A stretch of 64,000 bases of DNA from Bretschneidera sinensis. Its lineage: Eukaryota; Streptophyta; Magnoliopsida; Brassicales; Akaniaceae. The notes under the pieces are model-generated. The model was not told the origin of the DNA, searched no databases, and saw only the letters and a program-made list of their open reading frames with translations. The stretch spans positions 54,200,001 to 54,264,000 of the forward strand of contig CM043697.1 in assembly GCA_023935145.1 (NCBI GenBank), given 5' to 3'. A program made the translations under genes and the position numbers. Positions 1 to 11,223 of the stretch are shown here, one piece after another. How positions within the stretch are numbered: the stretch's first letter is position 1; every line of letters begins with the position of its first letter.

Positions 1-99
1 CAGACTCTACATTAAAATATAGTTTATTTAAATCTTCCACTTCTTTAAATTTTTATGCAGTCTACAGAATCATAAAACCTAATACTCTGATACCAAAAT
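1..99 (-). mobile_element. Internal 5' end of a Tekay-like retrotransposon, cut by window edge
   Basis: This stretch matches the region between the 5' LTR and gag of the Tekay-like element at 11837-20580 (compare 18597-18693). On the minus strand it holds a degenerate initiator-tRNA-Met primer site (plus-strand ACTCTGATACCA at about 83-94) five bases inside the LTR. The rest of the element would lie at lower coordinates, outside the window. Confidence 0.75.
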
Positions 100-888
100 T
101 GTAATGACCCATCCCGAGTTAGTCACCCCCGATACGGTGTTGTCACGTTTTGAAATCCCAGCATGATGCATATATGCAACAATATAAAAACATCAACTGA
201 AATTATATATACAACATATGATGCATGAATATTTACAAATATTTTTTTTTCTTTCCATTAGTTTGAGGATGTGGACCACGAGGCTTATAAATAATAACTC
301 AGTCTAAATCACAGCTCAACAATCTATCTGTCCTGCCTACTACCTGAAATTATTTAACAATAAGGAGTGAGCTTCACAAGCTCAATGAATTAAATTTACT
401 AAAAGTATTCAATTTGTATAATTTCAGTCACATTTTATAATTCAATTGTTTAAATAGTCTTCCAATATTCATTCATCTATATCTCATATAATTCGATAAT
501 AGCATTCTATTATCACTACTCATATCATAATCCCCATCATCTATCAATCTCTTCTTAAGTTAATCATCAAATCTATCAATCTTTCTTCTGATGTATTTAA
601 TCATCTTGAGACTATCAATTCAATCTCATTATTTACCTCGTTATGAGGTTCACAACATATAATCAATCACTCAGATAATTCTTATCATATCATACTTCCA
701 TATTTCTTTTTCATCATATCTGTCTCTCTATGAGACTCATTTATCTATCAATTAATTCACAATCAAGAATGACACTTTAGCATCTCAAGCAATAATAATC
801 AATATTTAAAACGAATAAAACGCATGAATTTACATTATCAGATCATTTCATATAATCATTTGGGAACGTCTTCCTATATGTCAACATG

Positions 889-1315
889 TTTTAGCTTAGA
901 CCGATTGTCTTCCCGGGTCTTTTATTTTCATTTAGACCAGCTGCCTTCCTGATTCGTTTCTTTTCAGCTATACTAGCTGTCACAGTTCTTTTATTTTCAT
1001 TTAGACCGGTTATCTTCCCGGTTATTTTATTTTCAGCTATACCAGCTACCACGATTCTTTTATTTTCATTTAGACCGACTACCTTGTCAGTTCTTTTATT
1101 TTCAACTATATTGGCTGCCACAGTTCTTTTATATTCATTTAGACCAACTGTCTTCCCGATTCTTTTATTTTTAGCTATACCAGCTGCCACGGTTCTTTTT
1201 TTTTTTCCATTTAGACCGGTTGACTTTCCTATTTTTTTTATTTTTAGCTATACCGGCTGTCAAGGATCTTTTATTTTCATTTAGACCGGCTTTCTTCCCG
1301 GTTCTTTTATTTCAT
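889..1315. repeat. Tandem repeat (about 69-bp unit) inside LTR
   Basis: About six imperfect copies of a unit built from 'TTTAGACCGG..CTTCCCGGTTCTTTTATTTTCA' and 'CAGCTATACCAGCTGCCAC' halves. The period is 69 bp, a multiple of three, so the minus strand stays open for 99 codons (891-1190) with a 23-residue repeat starting GLNENKR. Shorter relatives of the same array occur in the other two Tekay LTRs near 12480-12640 and 19330-19500. Confidence 0.85.
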
Positions 1316-2252
1316 GCATATGATCAATAATATGAAATATGCATATGAGCAAGAAATAAAACAAGTATACATTCAAGCATTCAATTTAGCTATCCAGCTC
1401 TTTCTCAAAATTATTTTTTTTATCATATTCATTAAATTATCTCTTCATATATCATATCAAAATATCAATCATAGTTTATCGAGAATTTTATTTATCCTTT
1501 TATTATATATTTTATTAGCTCATTATTTCATTAATATTACTTCTCATATCATAGATTTTGAACATATCAATTATTCATATAATATCAATCAATCAACTTT
1601 CATATATCATCCAATCATTGTAGTTCAATAATTAATTCAAATATCATCACTTTATATTTCATATTTATCTCGATTACTAAAAGTAAATCTAACTCACCAC
1701 GTAGCACTTAAAGATACCCGTGGATCACTTTCTTGCCTTTCCTACTCCTTTCAGCAATTTCATCTGATTGCTGATCATCAACACCTGACATAATATTTAT
1801 ATTAAAATTTCTAATTTATTCTTCAATTCTTCCATAATTCATACCCTTTTAAATTTCCACGCCAAATTCCAGATAATTTCATGCATATATAATTTCAAAA
1901 ATAAAATACACATTATTACCTTTTGTTTTCCTTAAAGCATCCCTTGAATCTCTTTAAAATTCTCCCGTAAACCTCTTCGAAATTTCAACCTTTTAACCTT
2001 TCTTTGAGTTCTCAGGTGTTTAAAGAAAGAGAGTAATTTGAATTGAAGAAAGAAAAAAAACCAAACAAGATTTGGTAGAAAATAATAAAACAAAACAATC
2101 AAAAAATTGTTTTTATATTAACTCAAAACTGCTGCCACCATTTTGGTAAAATTGGGTGGCTAACATGCAAGAAATGCATGTTACTTTGACAACACCTGGA
2201 CTCTAGGTGTTGTCCACCGTTTTTTAAGGATTGTTTTATTCAATCATAAATC

Positions 2253-2256
<4 letters not shown>

Positions 2257-2296
<40 letters not shown>
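2257..2296. repeat. (AT)n microsatellite
   Basis: Uninterrupted AT dinucleotide run of about 40 bases near the end of the LTR. The equivalent position in the sister LTRs also carries AT runs (about 13404-13430 and 20275-20289). Confidence 0.95.
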
Positions 2297-2298
<2 letters not shown>

Positions 2299-2379
2299 GA
2301 TATCATATTTATCAAATTACTTCTTTACCCTTACTTTAAGAACACAAATATTACATTTAATTATGTAGGATACCAGTTG

Positions 2380-3960
2380 TGATCCACCAGGGAGAGAAAA
2401 TATGCTAATATTCTTACTTATATGATCTACCCATATGAGAGTGATTATAATATTGGCTATGTGATGGATCACCCAATGACTTTTCATAAGTTGTTTTCTA
2501 GTTTTCAGTTAAATCTGTGGATTTAAGCAATGAGAGATAGGTTGCATTATGGGAGACTCATTGGGATCTAGTGAGCTTGTGAAGGTTGACCTTGTAAAGT
2601 TTCCTAATGGTTGCAAGACTTAGAAGAACTCTAAAGGATTGAAAGTTTCAAATCTATAATAGTTGCTAAATGATTCACTCGGAGAGAAAGGATTATTTAC
2701 AACAAAATGTTCTCTCTAGTTTCCTCTAAAGATGCCTTTAGAGTGATCATCAAACTAGTAGCTCATCAGGTTTTAGAGCTACATCAGATGGAAATGAAAA
2801 GTTATTTCTTGTATGGAGTCTTTATTAAGAAGTCTACAGTTTAACCTAAGAAATTTAAGGAAGATGGTGAAAACCATTGTATATGTAGACAAAAAAAAAG
2901 TCTATTAACCAACCTTCTAGATAGTTGTATCTAAAACTTGATGATAAAGAATCTTCATAAAGTTTTGTTGAGAAAAATATAAAATCAATTAATATATGTG
3001 GGGGCAATTTTTCCTTCCTTATCTTGATTGAGGATGAAATCTTGCTTGTTGTTAATGTCCTAGGATCATTGCATAAAGTTAAGCAACTAATGTCTAGACA
3101 TTCTAACAGAAAGGATTTTGGAAAAAAAATAAGTTCTTCTTGGAATTAAAATGCATAAAGATAGACCTTGTCACAATAAGATTTTCTCAGGCCCTAAAGG
3201 ATCCAGTTTACTAGGTTGGTGCTTAGAAAGTCATAAGGTACGTGAAGAGGTCCTAACATTTCAAACTGGTTTACAAAGAAAAAATCTCAAAATCTTGAGA
3301 TGGTGAAATATATGGATTCAAATTTTATCATTTGTCAAGATAAAGAAATTTCTCATCAAATTATATGGTTATGGTTACAGGAGGTTCCAGTTTAAAAAAG
3401 TGTTAAGAAGACATTTGTTTCTTCTAAGCTAATGTTGTGGCATGCTTTGAGCCGCCACACAAGCTTCTTGATTGAAGAATTAAATTGTGGAGTCATTTAT
3501 GGTTATCTCTATTATTAGGACCATACGGTTGTACTGTGGTTATAATTGTTCTCTAAGAATAATGAAGGATATCACAAGGTCTAAACATTTGAGGTGAAGT
3601 TATTGACAATTAAGGAAATCAATAAAGTAAGGTGACATTACATAAAAGAATAATAGAACAAATACTTTGGATGCTAATGCTCTAATCAAGGGTCTTCTCA
3701 TTAATTTAATAAAGTGACGTGCAATAAAGTATGGGCTTAGAGTATCTTACGAATATACTTGGTTGCATTTACGATATTTGTTTTCATTGTTCTTTACATC
3801 CTTTGGTGATGTACTTCAGTTGATTGCATCATTTAGTGATGTACTAGATTATATTGACTATGTCTATTGCATGCAATTTAATAAAATTTTTGACACTGCA
3901 GTTACATTTAGCATATGGATGCTATATAAGGTTGGCATATCATATAAATCCACTTGAAGT
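2380..3960 (+). pseudogene. Decayed Ty1/copia pol (reverse transcriptase to RNase H)
   Basis: Translated fragments on the plus strand keep the order of a copia polyprotein. First comes the reverse transcriptase entry block, seen as VAK*FTRRER near 2660 and then SSKDAFRVIIKLVAHQ and LELHQM near 2720-2800. Next is a remnant of the palm and connection near 3000-3180 (LGSLHKVKQLMSRHSNRKDFG, allowing for shifts). RNase H-like pieces (VACFEP, SKNNEGY) lie near 3430-3570, and a terminal HYIKE...LIKGL block near 3635-3700. Stops and frameshifts occur every few tens of codons, so nothing is translatable. No flanking LTRs were recognised. It is the oldest-looking copia remnant in the window. Confidence 0.8.
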
Positions 3961-5200
3961 CTTAAGATTTGTGTCAAATTTGAGCAAAAGGCTAAGGGCA
4001 TTCAGTTATTGGCCTTAAGGGTACGTCTAGTGACACATAAAGTATATCTCAAGATATTAAAGATAAGAAAAATTACAAAAGCCCACCTGAGTTACATCCC
4101 CGGTTACACTTACCATACCAAGTTTCTAAAATATACACTTACCTACTTGTTTTTAGTTTTCTGTTAGTCAATTGTTAAAAATTTGGTCAAAAGTTATGCC
4201 AACTCATTAAAACAATTTAGAAACCCCATTTTACCCCTCTTATCTCACTTTTTTTAAAAGTTTTTTCCTTAATTTATTTGTACTATTAATTCAAATAAGC
4301 CTTTGAGACCAGCATCGTTGTTTTCTCTGGCGTTAGTCCAGTTCAGTTCAGCTCGTCGATATCGCGATACGAGTGTCTCTCTCCAGTCCAGCACATCTTC
4401 CAACTTTAGTGCCTCTCCATCCCAGCGCACAACTCTTCTTCTCTGGTGTTAGTTCAGTTCAGCTAAACTCGTTGCCATTGCAATGCAAGCCTCTCTCCTC
4501 AATCTGGCACATTTTCCAACGTTAGTGCCTCTCCAACCCGACGCGTGACTCTCCTTCCCTAGCGTTAGTTATATATCTCCGACGAGTTTCAAATCTGCAG
4601 ATATATAGATTGACTTCTAGTTCTGTGATTTGGGTTTTGCATCAGTCAACCGCTTGTACTAGTCACTTTGGTCCACCATTTTCAAAGAATACCAAACAGT
4701 CAAAACAATATCAAATACACATTCTTCAAAATTGCCACTATATCGTATAAAAGATGCAGTTACTGCCATGATTTGGTGTTAAGGACTCCATTGGACCAAA
4801 TTGACACTTTAAGGAGTCTCTAGACCAATGTTTTAAAATGTGCACATAAAGTTTAAAGTCGACTTAGCCTGAAAATCATTTTTTAAAAGATAAAATATGT
4901 TTTCAAAATTAATCCCAATTAATTTGGTCTAAGTGGAAGAATTTTAGAAAATTTCATGGGTATGGACTTGCATTAATTGGGCTTTTTGGTTTTACAATAA
5001 ACGAGCTAAGGGATTGGTCTATTAAGTGAAACATACAGTGGGCCTAATAGGCCTAATACTCTAATTGTCTAATATGGGTTAGCTAATGTGGGCCATAGTG
5101 GGCATTAGACTTGTGATTAGTGGGACAATAAAGCACTATGTAAAGAGATGGTTAGACTCCCCTTCTGATTCCAACTCTCAGAATTCTCTGAAAAATATAG
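3961..5200. other. Intergenic spacer
   Basis: No convincing reading frame or RNA gene is visible. Apart from the tandem duplication at 4324-4570 it is AT-rich, non-repetitive DNA. Confidence 0.6.
4324..4570. repeat. Imperfect tandem duplication, about 120-bp unit
   Basis: Two adjoining units start TCTCTGGCGTTAGTCCAGTT and TCTCTGGTGTTAGTTCAGTT and share blocks such as GTTCAGCT, CAGCACATCTTCCAAC / TGGCACATTTTCCAAC, TTAGTGCCTCTCCA and CGCGTGACTCT. A partial third unit begins at CTAGCGTTAGTTAT. This block is notably GC-richer than its surroundings and pyrimidine-rich. Confidence 0.75.
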
Positions 5201-5676
5201 AGCATGTTTGGGTAACAGTTTTCTGAATAAAACATGTTTGGATAACTGTAACTCGAAAATTGTTTCCAAAACAAAAAACAATGAAATGTTGTTTGGATAT
5301 TTTTATTTTGAAAATTGTTTTGATACACCTTGTAATTATTTTTAGTTTTGAGTTTAAATTTAAAATATTTATTAATTTTATTTGTCATATTTACTAAATA
5401 CTTAAAAATAATTAATATTATTTTATTTCCAAAATTTTAATATTTTTTATATACCATGGAAAAAGAATGAAACAGAGAAGTGAACACTGATTTTAGGGCT
5501 ATTTTCGAAAATTATGTCAGAAAACACCAATTTGGAGTTTTCAGAAAACAGTTTTTGAAAATTAGTTTTTTGAAAACTGTTTTAGAAAATTACCTTTGAA
5601 AACTGTTTGCCAAACATAAAAAAGAGTTTTCGAAAATTATTTTCAGTTTTCGAAAACTCTATCCAAATATACCCAT
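5201..5676. mobile_element. MITE-like element with imperfect terminal inverted repeats
   Basis: The left end (GCATGTTTGGGTAACAGTTTTC) and the reverse complement of the right end (GGGTATATTTGGATAGAGTTTTC) pair imperfectly, and the interior is full of GTTTTCGAAAAC-type palindromic blocks that also mirror each other. About 475 bp, no coding capacity. A clear target-site duplication was not found, so superfamily (hAT, Mutator or other) is left open. Confidence 0.55.
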
Positions 5677-7107
5677 ACAATTTCCTTTTTATGGTTCTAT
5701 AGCTTTTCTTATCAAAGCTAGCGATAAGGCGAATCAAGAAGGGGAAGCACATACGCTTATAAGGTATTCGTTGTTGCAATTCTGTTGCGCATCTCATAAT
5801 GGATCCCAAAAAAATTACGTTCTCAATTTTCTATTAAATCATATTATGGTATTTTATAATCTTCTACTGTGATTCTTGTGGATTTGTATGAATTCTTTGT
5901 AGAAATTCTAACAATATTCTATTTAATAAACGAACAACTTTAACCACTTCAATGTTATATCTAGTAACAAACTTACAATTGTTTTTTTAGGCTACTCCTA
6001 CTATGATTGTGGTTGTCACAATCTCATATAGAGTGTGTTTGTAATAAACAAATCTTATAAATTTTATAAAATTCATTTATAATTTCATACTTGTTATATT
6101 TAGAAAGATAAAAAGAACTATGAAATTCATTAATTTGAAATGAACTCACAATGGTATTGAACTAACTTGTTACAAATCTATCGAAATTGATAGAACTTAT
6201 AAATGAGTTCTACAAAAATAAAATAAAATTCAACTTGATTGATATATTTTTTTTAAATCTCAAAGCTTACATTGTATATTTATGAATCGTTGATCAAAAT
6301 AAGATTATTTAAGTTAAAAACTCGTAACAAAAATAGAAATTTTACTGATAATTAAGGTTGAGTTTATGATGTCGTTGATATTAAATGACAACACAAATGG
6401 AAGTATCATCATACTAATTTAAATATTATTAAATAATATCAACTTATTATCAGATGATACCATTACATTAAATTAATATAAAATAATACCCCCAAAGGAC
6501 CAAAAAGTCATGTAACGTTATCAAAGGGCACCCCAATTGCATCCGTGAATCAAATATTATATTTTGTTGTCGAGAAAGAAAAAACGCGGTTACTTGTGAT
6601 GATAAATTGTGCCATTGAATGTGTCATTAAAGGACCCCACAATTGGACGGTTGAGATTGCGCGTGTGCATAAATTCAACAGTCAAACTAGTTAATTTGTT
6701 GCGCAAGTATTCAAACCCCCGCCCCTAAGAAGAAGTATGACGGACCGACCCCTCATGCTCAGTCCAGCCGTTTCTTTCATCCTCTTGTCTTATTTTGTTT
6801 CTTAATATTTTTATTAATTAATAAATACAAGATAATTCATGTTTATTTGTTCTTAATTAACGTGTCATCAACACGCCAAGGTAACGTGAATAACAACAGT
6901 AAGTAAAGATTTTAAAGATCAACCTGAGCTTTGTTATTGGTTTGTATACCGATTTAACTAAATTTAAATTAATTAAAAAAATTATTATTTTATTTTAATT
7001 TCAATTTTAAATTTTAATTTAATATAATTAAACGTAATGTGACAAAGTAAAAATCTCTTAATCCATTTCAAGTGATATTGATTTAAACATATTTAAATTA
7101 ATATCCA
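5677..7107. other. Intergenic spacer
   Basis: AT-rich DNA with no supportable gene. A short GC-richer block near 6550-6780 has no open frame or recognisable motif. Confidence 0.6.
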
Positions 7108-7509
7108 ATCGTCGTCAATATGTTATACCCGCTATAGATTTCAATCATAATTTTGGACACTCAAAATATACTCTTGTAATTATTAAAAAATTCATTTGAT
7201 ATTTTGTATGTTTTATTAATTTATTTTTATGTTACGTTTGGTTGTTTGAAATTGAAATTTGAAATGACTCATATTTTTTTTCAACATTAAAATGATTGAA
7301 AAAGAGTGTGATTCTATTTCAATTCCAATTTCAAACCTCAATTTCATACTACTGTAGAATTATCAATCATTTTAAGTGTGCTTAAATCAGTACCCCAAAC
7401 ATTGTCAATATGTTATACCCACTACAAATTTTGATTATAATTTTCGACACTCAAATAATTATTAAAAAAATATTAATATTTTGCATGTTTTATCAATTTA
7501 TTTTTAATG
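7108..7509. repeat. Direct repeats flanking a small hairpin
   Basis: A roughly 110-bp sequence occurs at about 7108-7222 and again at about 7396-7509, both containing GTCAATATGTTATACCC, a CGACACTCAAA/GGACACTCAAA block and GCATGTTTTATCAATTTATTTTTA. Between them lies an inverted repeat (7244-7265 against 7315-7337, TTTGAAATTGAAATTTGAAAT and its near complement). The arrangement looks like a segmental duplication interrupted by a small MITE. Confidence 0.65.
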
Positions 7510-9253
7510 AAATCACGATTAAAAAATAAAACTTAATTTTAAATATGTGAATAAACAATTGAAAATTTGTGGTAGGAATCACTTTACCCACTTACATAAG
7601 AGACCAAAAGCATGGCAAGGAAGGACCCAAACACTCTCCTCTTTTAAACTCTTTGCTTGTATTTTATTGCAAAGTTGAGTTCCTTCTTGTCTTCACTTTT
7701 CATGGTTCGCATTTCACTTTTTTTGGTGACAGCTTTTTCGTTTCACTGAACTCTAATTCAACTAATGATCACTCATCACCCAATTTACTTAATGCTTTTT
7801 TTTGGGAACAATTACTTTGTCTAAGTGCAACTAATTTAGTCCAATATACGGAGGAGGATGCATTATATAAAATGCACTATAAGGATATAAAATTTTTGAT
7901 TTTTGAATTCTTTCTAATATTTCCTGCGTGATTAATTTGTCTACTGCCGAAAGACAAAGTATGAAAGTGATTGCGGCCGCTTGACTAAGATTAGTTAAAA
8001 TACCACGTTCCATGCCACACGGTCATGGGCTCGAAAAATTTGGCATTTGCTTAATCAAATGTAGCTTGACTAGGATTTATTTATTCTGAATTAGTCTTAA
8101 AGTTTAATGGTGATGTCTATGAGTAATTAATTAGGCTATGGCTTCAATGGTCTATATGCAGTTGCATGAGGAGATGCAACAATGTCTACAGAAACCAACT
8201 CGATCAAGATTCAAGATTAATTATTACCTAATTAGGAGATCACTAACTCAATGTTGTAAGTTTTTGTAGGTGTAATCAATCTATTTCTTGGTTCATACTT
8301 CATAGTTTTCGAATTTAAACTGTAAGTGTGAACGAAAGTTTGATTATCAAGAGAGAATGGTAATTACATAAAACATAAGGTTATTATCACAAAACACATT
8401 TACATTTTGTCATATATTTTAATGTTTTTTTTTATGTTTTAAGTTTGATCAACTTACACCCAACATTATACAGATATCAATAAGTCATTTTGATAAATAA
8501 AAAATCCGACCAAATTAGAATCAATGCAAACATGAAGCTCACACATGCATTATTTGAATGCGAAAAAACAATAATGACAGTACTTTATCAAAGTTGTCTT
8601 CATGAATTGCATATAAAAGAGTTAGAGATTATTTTGAGCTTGAAGAAAATAAAAAAAGATGTGAAATTTGCTAGAGAAAATGAAAGATCAAGGGCATAAT
8701 TGTCTTTTCACATTCAAATGAGATACATATGTGCACCAATTCTAATTTGATCGGAATTTTGATCATAAGGGTCTACTGGAATTCTCCTATAATACATGGT
8801 GTAAATTGATTGAATTTAAAATATAGAAAGTATATTGAAACATGAGGCAAAATATATGGGTGTTTCATGATAATAACCCTAAAATATATACTAGACGAAA
8901 GGGTATCATCACAACTCTTTTGTTCTTTTGTAATATGATAAATCTATCACTCCAAAAGTAGATAGTTCAAGCCCAAAATAGTTTTGAGTTCATTACATAC
9001 TCACTCCGATTAAAAAAAAACACTTACAATTATTTCAATGCCCAAAATTATAATTAGTTCAAGTAACTTTTAAGATAATATAGTCTTACACATATAGTAA
9101 GATTTATTTTTACTACAATACTGATATGAGATGTGGTCATTCCATTTTTTTTCACAATTTTCTTTATTAATTGCTATGATTGGTATGGAGGGATTTAAAC
9201 TTAAAACACTCTTTAATGGGGATGTTTATTTACTAATTAATTTGATTATACTC
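7510..9253. other. Intergenic spacer
   Basis: Short open frames here (for example 7569-7931 and 8490-8699) have no recognisable domain, no codon bias and no splice or promoter context, so I see no gene. Confidence 0.55.
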
Positions 9254-10378
9254 TTGTTGATGCCAAAAATCTCCTGGGTCGAAGGATTGAATCGCTGGAT
9301 CTACACAAGGGAAAATGGTGATCTAAAGGGTCACCGAAGGAAAATGGAGGTGGTGCCTCCAAGGACTCTCTGATGCCTTTGTTAGTGCAAGGTTTTGAGA
9401 GATAAAAATGAGGGCAGTAATAGTAGTAGTGATAGTGTTTAGTAATGAATGAATTGCATTTTGCGTACCTTGGACCCCTTTTATACTAGTGATTCGTTTA
9501 AGGAATCAAATTCGTTGCTTGCTCAAAGATGACGTGGTCTCTAAGATATCGCCTAGGTTCTTGCGCGTGAAAGGTTTATTAACGATAATAGCCTCATGAT
9601 GCGTTCTGTCACATGTCCTTTGCAGACATTGCCATCATAGCGGCCTCATAATTTGTTATGGAGGTTTTAATCATCCACATGTTCGATCTTTATTGGCGAG
9701 TAAATTATCCACGTGTCATCAGATCATGGGAGGAAGAATTATCCACGTGTCATCAGATAATTGGAGGGAGAATTATCCACGCGTCATCAGATCGTTGGAG
9801 AGGAAATTCTCCCATATATCATAAGCCCCCAATGATCTGATAACACGTGGATAATTCTCCTTCCAATGATTTGATGACATGTGGATAATTCTTCCTCCAA
9901 TGATCTGATGGCACGTGGATAATTTACTCGCTAATAAAGATCAAACATGTGGATGATTAAAACCTCAAGAACAAATTATGAGGCCGCTATGATGGCAACA
10001 TCTGCGAAGGACACATGGCAATACGCATCTTGAGGCCGTAATCACTAACAAACCTTTCACGCGAAAGAACCTAGGCGATATCTTAGGGATCACGTCTTAC
10101 TTGAGAAAGCAACGTATTTGATTCCCTAAACGAATCACTAGTATAAAAAGGGGTCCAAGATACGCAAAAAGGCAATTCATTCATTACTAAACACTATCAC
10201 TACTACTATTACTACCCTTATTTTTCTCTCTCAAAACCCTGCACTAACAAAGGCATCGGAGATTCCATAGAGGAACCAGCCCCCTCTTCCTCCGGCGACC
10301 CTTTAGATCACCGTTTTCCCTTGTGCATATCCAGCGTTTTAACCCTCCGACCCAGCAGCAGATTTTTGGCATCAACAA
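9254..10378. repeat. 1.1-kb inverted repeat of two LTR-like arms (foldback structure)
   Basis: The left arm (9254-9797) and right arm (9829-10378) are reverse complements with scattered substitutions, separated by a 31-base spacer. Each outer end reads TTTTTGGCATCAACAA outward, as at the end of many Ty3/gypsy LTRs. Each arm also has a TATA-like box (right arm TATAAAAAG at 10142; left arm mirrored at about 9475-9489) followed by a CACTAACAAAGGCATC leader. Each arm therefore looks like the U3-R-U5 part of one LTR, the two joined through U3 in opposite orientation. No protein is encoded. Fold-back on one strand would give a hairpin of about 0.54 kb. GATTAT occurs just outside both ends (9244 and 10383), a weak target-duplication candidate. 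Confidence 0.9.
9702..9922. promoter_or_regulatory. Mirrored tandem G-box units at centre of inverted repeat
   Basis: Each arm carries three tandem copies of a 34-bp unit containing AATTATCCACGTGTCATCAG (left copies start at 9702, 9737, 9771; right copies are their mirror at about 9831-9922). Most keep an ACGTG core typical of plant G-box/ABRE sites; others are changed to ACGCG or ACATG. Function is inferred only from the motif. Confidence 0.6.
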
Positions 10379-11027
10379 CTCCGATTATTTTTCTTCACAA
10401 TTTTTAATTTGCACAAACAACATCAGATAATAGCATATTCAAGTTTAAAAAGTAACTACTCGAATCTAGAAATGTCGACTTGTAAACTTGATACTGGATT
10501 AACATGGGTTAAGGAGGCCAATTATGAATGGAAGCTAATCGTTTGAGTTATTAAACGAAATAATTAGGATTGTAAACGAGTCAAGTCGAGTTGAGTGGTT
10601 TAATGCTTAACGTCAGCTTGAAATATATAAATATAATCTCAAATTAAGCTTGAACTGAAGTTTAGCTATAAAAATGTTGCTCGAGCTTGACTCACAAGTT
10701 TTTCAAGTGAGTGAGTCTAAACTCGAGCTCATGCTTAATCATTATCAAGTTCATACTTGAATTAAAAGTAATTCATATTTGATTTGGTTTAATATATAAT
10801 ACTAATACATTATTGCAGATTGAGCATGTACACCAAAGAAAAATTCATGAAATATAAAAAATGTATTATTAAAATAAAATCATATTATATCAAAGCTAGA
10901 AAATTAGCTATAGTTTATTGAAACATTGGCTTTGATATATGAGAGAATAGATTTAATCAATATATTTACACACACCCAACAAGGATTTTGCACAACTTTA
11001 AAAAGGAAAATATAAATAGAGAAATCT
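10379..11027. other. Intergenic spacer with small palindrome
   Basis: No gene visible. A short imperfect palindrome around 10679-10731 pairs GCTCGAGCTTGACTCAC with a near complement, as seen in small plant MITE ends. Confidence 0.5.
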
Positions 11028-11210
11028 TGTTAACCTATATTGGTTTCCTTTTATATTTAGTTTCCTATTGTGTTTAGATCCTCAAGTTTCTTATTGCGTT
11101 TGGAATCCAAATTCTATTAGGGTTTTTACTATCAAACTATATATACAGGTTGTCCATGTCATATGCATAACTAATAATAAAGAGAATTCTCAATCTTTTT
11201 TATTTTGACA
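11028..11210 (+). mobile_element. 5' LTR of TRIM-like copia element
   Basis: Starts TGTTAACCTATATTGG and ends TTATTTTGACA, 183 bp. It aligns with 20583-20756, sharing CTATCAAAC, TATATACAGGTTGTCCATG and AGAATTCT/GAATTCTT blocks. The primer-binding site follows directly. Confidence 0.9.
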
Positions 11211-11223
11211 TGGTATCAGAGCT
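11211..11223 (+). promoter_or_regulatory. Primer-binding site (tRNA-iMet)
   Basis: TGGTATCAGAGCT lies immediately after the LTR end. It complements the 3' end of plant initiator methionine tRNA and primes minus-strand DNA synthesis in copia elements. Confidence 0.9.

Larger units (their letters stand above)
100..2355 (-). mobile_element. 5' LTR of a Tekay/Del-like Ty3/gypsy element
   Basis: The plus strand starts TGTAATGACCC and ends AATATTACA, the same termini as the two LTRs at 11837-13755 and 18694-20580, and the body aligns with them throughout. At about 2.26 kb it is longer than those two (1.9 kb), partly because of an expanded tandem repeat at 889-1315 and an AT dinucleotide run near its end. 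A primer-binding-site remnant beside position 100 shows that it is a 5' LTR in minus orientation and not a solo LTR. Sequence drift from the other two LTRs suggests an older or different subfamily. Confidence 0.85.

Noticed and set aside
891..1190. 99-codon minus-strand frame with repeated peptide
   Set aside because: It is the translation of an LTR tandem repeat; not called as a gene.
889..1315. Possible CRISPR-like repeat/spacer array
   Set aside because: Units are contiguous and imperfect with no unique spacers, lie inside an LTR, and the genome is a plant.
1084..1631. Plus-strand frames within the first LTR
   Set aside because: Shadows of the LTR repeat and AT-rich LTR sequence.
7569..7931. 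120-codon plus-strand open frame
   Set aside because: No domain, low-complexity Phe/Leu/Ser content, no promoter or splice context, overlaps an equally open opposite-strand frame.
9658..9840. 60-codon frame with repeated HQIIGG/RWRGN-like units
   Set aside because: Falls on the mirrored tandem units of the inverted repeat; explained by them.
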